18,091 nt of DNA from CAMLHU01 sp049680185 (GTDB lineage: Bacteria; Gemmatimonadota; Gemmatimonadetes; Gemmatimonadales; GWC2-71-9). The stretch lies in NCBI GenBank assembly GCA_049680185.1, contig JBAUHI010000064.1:1-18091 (forward strand), written 5' to 3'. Positions 14,338 to 18,091 of the stretch are shown one piece after another. Position numbers and translations under genes: made by a program. Position 1 is the stretch's first letter. Each line of letters starts with the position of its first letter. The notes beneath the pieces are model-generated. The model was given only the letters and a program-made list of their open reading frames with translations. It had not been told where the DNA came from and ran no database searches.

Positions 14338-16304
14338 CAGCGGAGATCCTCGATCAGGCGGTCGGCGGTGTCGGGCCACGACCAGACCATCTTCTCGCCG
14401 CTCTTCACCCCGCCACTGGCCGAGACCACGATCCCGCTCGCGCGGCGCGCGCCGCTCTTGCGCGCGGGACGCTCGACCGCTCCTTCGAGCAGCTCGCGCG
14501 CCAGGCCCGCGCTCGGCGGGACCTGCTGGGCCTCGGCGGTCTGCAGCACCCGCTGCACCAGGCCCAGCACGGCGCGCGGCGAATCTGCCGGCCGCGCCGC
14601 GAGGTACTGCGCCAGCTCGTCATCCGCCGAACCGGTCCGCTCGACCAGCTCGCGCCGGGCCACCACCAACCGGAGATCGCGCCCGGGAGGCTCGAGCGTC
14701 ACCACCAGGCCGCCCTCCAACCGACTCACCAGCCGCGGCTCGATGCCCACGAGGTCGCGGGGGGCCACCACGCTCGAAAAGACCATCTGGCGGCCCTGCT
14801 CGGCCAGCTGGTTGAAGAGCCAGAAGAGCTCCTCCTGGCTCCGGTCGCGGCCGGCCAGGAGCTGGATGTCGTCGAGCAGGAACGCCGTGACCCGGCGGTA
14901 CCGCGCCCGCCAGAGTGTCACCCGGTCCCGATCGATGGCCTCGATGAGGTTCTCGGTGAAGTCCTGGGCACTCAGGCACGCCACCACGGATTCCGGGGTG
15001 GTGGCCAGCTGGTTGCCGATGGCATGCAGCAGGTGGGTCTTGCCGAGCCCGCTGCCGGCGACGATCACCAGCGGGTTGTACTTGACCGCCGGTTCCCGGA
15101 GGATCGCCGCCGCGGCGCGCACCGCGACCTGGTTGGAGGGTCCTTCGGCGAACTCCTCCAGCCGCCACAGCGGCGAGGGCCCCGGTGGCGGGGTGGCGCC
15201 GGAACGGGCCCGCGCCAGCAGCGCCTCGGCGGCCACGAGCCCATCCGGATCGCGGAATGCCGCGACCCCGGCGAGCTCGGGATCCAGTTCGGCGGCCTCC
15301 CGTTCCACTCGCCGCAGACGCTCGACGTCGGCGATGAAGCGCTTGAGCGTCGCCTCCGGATCGGGGGGTGCGTCGTGGTCGAGGAGCTCGGAGAGGCGCG
15401 CGGTGCGGTACCCCTCCCCTTCCCAGCGCAGGATCGCCTCACCCACGCGCGCCCGCCACGCCTCGACCTGCTGGGACAGCGTGACCGTCACTTCGCTCAG
15501 GAATGCATCGAACTCGGTCGTCTCCAGCGCCGGCGGCGACACGGCCGCATCGTCCGGCGCGGCGATTCCGGACGGGGCCGCCTTGGGCCCGCCACCGAGG
15601 ACCTCGCGCGCCCGCTCGGCATCGATCGGCCGATCGCTCACCGACTGGAAGGCGACCAGGCGGTTGAGCCCGCCGATCAGCTCCCGGACATTGCCGGCGC
15701 CGAACTCCGCCACCACCTCGATGACCGCCGGCTCGAACTCCACATTTCGATCGTCGCACTGCCGACGCAGGATCGCGATCCGGGTCTCGAAGTCGGGCGC
15801 GCCGATGTCGATGACCAACCCGCCGGCAAAGCGCTGGATGAGACGCTCGTCCAGCGCCTCGATCTCGGCGGGGGGGCGATCGCTCGTCATCACGATCTGG
15901 CGTCCCGCGCCGGTCATCGTGTTGACGAGGCGAAGGAGCTCCGCCTGCACCTCGCGCCGATGGGTCAGGAACTGGACGTCGTCGATCAGCAGGACGCCGG
16001 TCTCGGCGTAGCGTTTGCGGTAGGCGTCACCCTGGCCCGCCGCGATCGCGGCGTGGTACGCCTCCACGAAGTCGTCGAGGGTCACGTACTCGACGGTCAG
16101 CTGCGGATCGATGGTCCGGGCCTGGTGGCCGATGGCCATCAGGAGGTGGGTCTTGCCGAGGCCGGGTCCGGCGTAGATGAAGAGCGGGTTATAGGCCGTG
16201 GCCGGCGACTCGGCCACCGCCCGTGCCGCGGTCACGGCCAGTCGATTGGCCGCACCGACGACGTAACTGTCCAGGCGGAAGCGCGGGTTGAGCTGGTCGG
16301 TCAT
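14337..16304 (-). CDS. Tandem DnaA-type AAA+ ATPase without DNA-binding domain
   Basis: A 655-residue protein with two DnaA-like AAA+ modules. Module 1 (about 5-235) starts like DnaA domain III ('LNPRFRLDSYVVGAANR', 'AYNPLFIY') and has Walker A 'GPGLGKTH' (46-53), Walker B 'LLIDDVQF' (105-112), sensor 1 'TSDRPP' (140-145), Box VII arginine Arg158 and sensor 2 Arg207 ('GNVRELIGGLNRL'). A helical linker (about 265-370) leads to module 2 (about 378-590) with Walker A 'GSGLGKTH' (417-424), Walker B 'FLLDDIQLL' (475-483), Arg528 and Arg577; its sensor 1 is 'SSVVAP'. DnaA domain I and the domain IV DNA-binding helix-turn-helix are missing, so it is unlikely to be the replication initiator. It lies between the MglA-like GTPase and the PATAN-TPR gene with overlapping junctions, so a role in that signalling system is inferred; its actual function is unknown. 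Confidence 0.9.
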   Translation of the reverse strand: MTDQLNPRFRLDSYVVGAANRLAVTAARAVAESPATAYNPLFIYAGPGLGKTHLLMAIGHQARTIDPQLTVEYVTLDDFVEAYHAAIAAGQGDAYRKRYAETGVLLIDDVQFLTHRREVQAELLRLVNTMTGAGRQIVMTSDRPPAEIEALDERLIQRFAGGLVIDIGAPDFETRIAILRRQCDDRNVEFEPAVIEVVAEFGAGNVRELIGGLNRLVAFQSVSDRPIDAERAREVLGGGPKAAPSGIAAPDDAAVSPPALETTEFDAFLSEVTVTLSQQVEAWRARVGEAILRWEGEGYRTARLSELLDHDAPPDPEATLKRFIADVERLRRVEREAAELDPELAGVAAFRDPDGLVAAEALLARARSGATPPPGPSPLWRLEEFAEGPSNQVAVRAAAAILREPAVKYNPLVIVAGSGLGKTHLLHAIGNQLATTPESVVACLSAQDFTENLIEAIDRDRVTLWRARYRRVTAFLLDDIQLLAGRDRSQEELFWLFNQLAEQGRQMVFSSVVAPRDLVGIEPRLVSRLEGGLVVTLEPPGRDLRLVVARRELVERTGSADDELAQYLAARPADSPRAVLGLVQRVLQTAEAQQVPPSAGLARELLEGAVERPARKSGARRASGIVVSASGGVKSGEKMVWSWPDTADRLIEDLR

Positions 16305-16903
16305 CCCACGGGAGAATTCTGCGCCAGGCGCTTGAGCACGAGCTCGGAGATGCCCTTGAGCGTCTCGAAGACTCCGCTGCCGTGCACCGCATCCGCCGGG
16401 AAGCTCTTGGCCCCGCGGAAATTGAGGGCGTCATCGAGCTCGGCGGCGCTCAGGATGAGTTCCGGGGGGAGATCCTGCTTGTTGTACTGGAACACCGTCG
16501 GGAACTGCCGCACGTCGATCCCCTGCTCCAGCAGGTTGGTCTGCAGGTTCTGCAGGCTTTCGATGTTGTCCTCCAGGCGGCGACCCTGGCTGTCGCCTAC
16601 GAAGACGACGCCATCGGCGCCCTGCAGCACCAGCTTGCGGGTGGCGTTGTAGTACACCTGTCCCGGGACCGTGTAGAGCTGGAACCGCGTGGTGAAGCCG
16701 GAGATCTGCCCCAGCTCGAGGGGCAGGAAGTCGAAGAACAGGGTGCGGTCGGTCTGGGTGGCGAGGGAGACCATCTTCCCCCGCCGGGTGTCCGGCACCC
16801 GGCCATATATATAGTGCAGGTTCGTCGTCTTGCCCGATCGTCCCGGACCATAGTAGACGATCTTGCAGGTGATCTCGCGGGTCGTGAAGTTGACGAGGGA
16901 CAT
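16301..16903 (-). CDS. MglA-like small Ras-superfamily GTPase
   Basis: A 200-residue bacterial GTPase of the MglA type, which in Myxococcus sets cell polarity for gliding and type IV pili. Visible motifs are P-loop 'GPGRSGKTT' (19-27), switch I region with 'TDRT' (51-54, Arg53 being the intrinsic arginine position), 'TVPGQVYYNATRKL' (78-91), which has the MglA-specific Thr in place of the usual Asp, and 'NKQDLP' (141-146). Numbering agrees with Myxococcus MglA at Gln82 and Asn141. The ATG at 16903 is chosen because it gives 'MSLVNFTTREI' at the typical N-terminus; the frame runs to 17191 without homology. It follows the MglB-like gene by 4 nt and overlaps the DnaA-like gene as ATGA. Confidence 0.93.
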   Translation of the reverse strand: MSLVNFTTREITCKIVYYGPGRSGKTTNLHYIYGRVPDTRRGKMVSLATQTDRTLFFDFLPLELGQISGFTTRFQLYTVPGQVYYNATRKLVLQGADGVVFVGDSQGRRLEDNIESLQNLQTNLLEQGIDVRQFPTVFQYNKQDLPPELILSAAELDDALNFRGAKSFPADAVHGSGVFETLKGISELVLKRLAQNSPVG

Positions 16904-16907
16904 GGCG

Positions 16908-17369
16908 TCAGCGTCCGAAGAGCGATCGCAAGCTCGAATTGAGCTCGCTCTCGAAGTTCTCCGCCAGCACGGGCTGCGCCGGCGGGGCCGCAGGTGCCGC
17001 GGCCGCGAGATCCTTGACCAATTGTTCGAAGAACAGCTCCACGATCCCGAGCGAGGTATCGCTCCCGAACACCACCAGGGCGATCCACCGGCCGCGCGGC
17101 GTGTCGAACGCCGCGAGGAAGTGCGACTGCGCCGGTCCCTGGTGGACCATGACGTGGAAGGGCGTCCACTGGAGCGTGCGGGCGATCTCACCGGTGGAAG
17201 CGACGATCGCCGCCCCGAGTGCCGCAGCCCCCATCACGTCCACCGCCCGCGCGAACCCGTGTTGGGCCACCACCTGGCCTGACGACGTCATCAGCAGCAC
17301 CAACCGCGCCTCCGACTCGCCGAGGAACGCCGTCACCGGAGCTTCCACCCACGGCTCGACGGCGCGCAT
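16908..17369 (-). CDS. Roadblock/LC7 protein, MglB-like
   Basis: A 153-residue protein with a Roadblock/LC7-type domain at about 12-120: 'LVLLMTSSGQVVAQHGF' (23-39), 'AALGAAIVASTGEIARTL' (49-66) and 'IALVVFGSDTSLGIV' (96-110). An Ala/Pro linker (about 121-134) joins a short charged tail 'LAENFESELNSSLRSLFGR' (135-153). Size, C-terminal tail and position immediately before the MglA-like gene match MglB, the GTPase-activating partner of MglA; the GAP role is inferred. TGATG overlap with the preceding roadblock gene. Confidence 0.82.
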   Translation of the reverse strand: MRAVEPWVEAPVTAFLGESEARLVLLMTSSGQVVAQHGFARAVDVMGAAALGAAIVASTGEIARTLQWTPFHVMVHQGPAQSHFLAAFDTPRGRWIALVVFGSDTSLGIVELFFEQLVKDLAAAAPAAPPAQPVLAENFESELNSSLRSLFGR

Positions 17370-17716
17370 CAGCTCACTCGCTCCGCCGCGCGGAACATCT
17401 CCAGCCGCGCCAGTCCGGCGTTGACCGTGCGCTCGGCCACGGCGACGATCAGCAGGTCCGGTCCGTGCGGTGCCACCAGCAGGGTCCCGCCGGTCGCCTG
17501 CAGCTGGAGGAATCGCGGCGCCCCGCGCCCCGCCGCGTCGGTGGCCCGTCCGATCTTGCCCGTCAGGCTCGCGGCCAGCGCCGCCACGGCGCTCCCCTTG
17601 AGCTCGTCCATGAGCGATTCGGCCACGACCATCCCGTCGGACGCGGAGACGACCATCGCCCCGCGGATCCCCGAGACCCGCGTGATGAGCTCGAGTGCAT
17701 CAGCCCAGGCGGTCAC
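17369..17716 (-). CDS. Roadblock/LC7 domain protein
   Basis: A 115-residue single-domain protein: 'ALELITRVSGIRGAMVVSAS' (7-26), 'DGMVVAESL' (27-35), 'AVAALAASLTGKIGRAT' (44-60), 'FLQLQATGGTLLVAPHGPDLL' in short form at about 69-89, and 'IVAVAERTVNAGLARLEM' (90-107). This is the LC7 pattern of proteins that dimerise and regulate small GTPases. The start is GTG at 17716, giving a GTGA overlap with the upstream stop; the same frame runs to 17884 with an Arg/Gly-rich unrelated extension. Function as a partner of the MglA-like GTPase or its MglB-like neighbour is inferred. Confidence 0.8.
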   Translation of the reverse strand: MTAWADALELITRVSGIRGAMVVSASDGMVVAESLMDELKGSAVAALAASLTGKIGRATDAAGRGAPRFLQLQATGGTLLVAPHGPDLLIVAVAERTVNAGLARLEMFRAAERVS

Positions 17717-18091
17717 GCGATCCCTTCCATCCACTGGCGGGCGGACTTGGCCGCCCGGTCGGCAAGGACGTGGAGACGGCCCAGCGGCACGCTCCCATCC
17801 CGCATCAGGAGCAGCAGCGATTCCGAGTTGGCCGGCACCACCGCTGCGTTGCCCTTCGGCGCCTCGACGATCACCGCCTCCCACGTGCCCAACGCCAGGA
17901 GCCGGACGGTCCGCTGCGCCTCGCGGGACACTCCGGCGAGGTGGGCGGCGACGACATCGGCCACATCGGCCCCCGACGGGTCGAGCAACCCGCCACCCAG
18001 CCGGAGACCCGCGGTATCGACCAGCAGCAATCCGTTCTCGGCCCCTTCGAGCCCGGCAAAGATCGACGCGGGTGCCACCACCGGATCGGCC
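17713..18091 (-). CDS. Roadblock-like protein (5'-truncated by window edge)
   Basis: The last 125 or so residues of a protein whose frame stays open to the right edge. 'AENGLLLVDTAGLRLGGGL', 'ADVVAAHLAG'-like helix, 'RLLALGTWEAVIVEAP' and 'AAVVPANSESLLLLMRDGSVPLG' in order look like a roadblock/LC7 domain, divergent from its two neighbours. The visible part may be the second domain of a longer protein or, with GTG starts at 18081 and 18078, nearly the whole gene; the true start cannot be decided here. It ends with a GTGA overlap into the next roadblock gene. Confidence 0.65.
   Translation of the reverse strand, partial: ADPVVAPASIFAGLEGAENGLLLVDTAGLRLGGGLLDPSGADVADVVAAHLAGVSREAQRTVRLLALGTWEAVIVEAPKGNAAVVPANSESLLLLMRDGSVPLGRLHVLADRAAKSARQWMEGIA

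Noticed and set aside
12763..16011. Open frame of 1082 codons on the plus strand, antisense to the PATAN-TPR and DnaA-like genes
   Set aside because: The translation is Arg/Ser/Ala-rich low-complexity sequence with no domain pattern. Long antisense frames are expected opposite GC-rich genes, and the opposite strand has clear family motifs.
14337..16304. True replication initiator DnaA and nearby origin
   Set aside because: No DNA-binding domain IV, no DnaA-box-like TTATCCACA sequences noticed, and no dnaN, recF or gyrB nearby.
16800..16815. TATATATA run, resembling a promoter or AT-rich binding site
   Set aside because: It encodes Tyr-Ile-Tyr inside the GTPase just after the P-loop, where this sequence is expected; only the rare ATA codon is unusual.
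7660..18091. Mobile element, CRISPR array or phage origin
   Set aside because: No transposase, integrase, direct-repeat array or terminal inverted repeats were seen. The two tRNA genes appear intact with no duplicated 3' end noticed nearby.

Overview
The window is GC-rich and almost entirely coding. Every gene I can support lies on the minus strand, so transcription runs from the right edge to the left. Protein-level features suggest a member of the Gemmatimonadota: a diaminopimelate-type MurE, a division transpeptidase with one C-terminal PASTA domain, an MglA-type GTPase next to roadblock proteins, and exported TPR proteins with 'DST' motifs. This assignment rests on recalled family resemblance, not a database search; a deltaproteobacterial (Myxococcota-like) origin is the main alternative.

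There are three blocks. (1) Right block, about 18091 to 7457: a long, tightly packed gene string. In transcription order it encodes a partial roadblock-like protein, a roadblock/LC7 protein, an MglB-like roadblock protein, an MglA-like GTPase, a protein with two DnaA-type AAA+ ATPase modules and no DNA-binding domain, a PATAN (DUF4388)-TPR protein, CheR, CheD, CheB, two CheW proteins, a coiled-coil/TPR protein, a membrane-anchored peptidase-MA-type metalloprotease and a small two-helix membrane protein. Most junctions are ATGA, GTGA or TGATG overlaps, so expression is probably translationally coupled. CheA, CheY and a chemoreceptor are not in the window. (2) Middle block, 7438 to 5411: tRNA-Val(TAC), an exported 588-residue TPR protein and tRNA-Asp(GTC). 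(3) Left block, 5341 to 1: the start of a division and cell-wall (dcw) cluster in the order rsmH, ftsL-like, ftsI/pbpB, murE, murF (murF runs off the left edge). MraZ is not in front of rsmH; instead there is a 69-nt leader after tRNA-Asp with a strong hairpin and a tandem 9-nt repeat.

The left block makes and cross-links septal peptidoglycan: RsmH methylates 16S rRNA, the FtsL-like protein and FtsI belong to the divisome, and MurE and MurF complete the UDP-MurNAc-pentapeptide. The right block looks like a polarity and signalling module. An MglA GTPase with roadblock partners would mark a cell site, the Che proteins would provide receptor modification and array coupling, and the PATAN and TPR proteins would be scaffolds. 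The tandem DnaA-like ATPase embedded in this operon is the most unusual element and the best candidate for an undescribed system: both modules keep Walker A, Walker B and the Box VII arginine, but the DNA-binding domain IV is absent.
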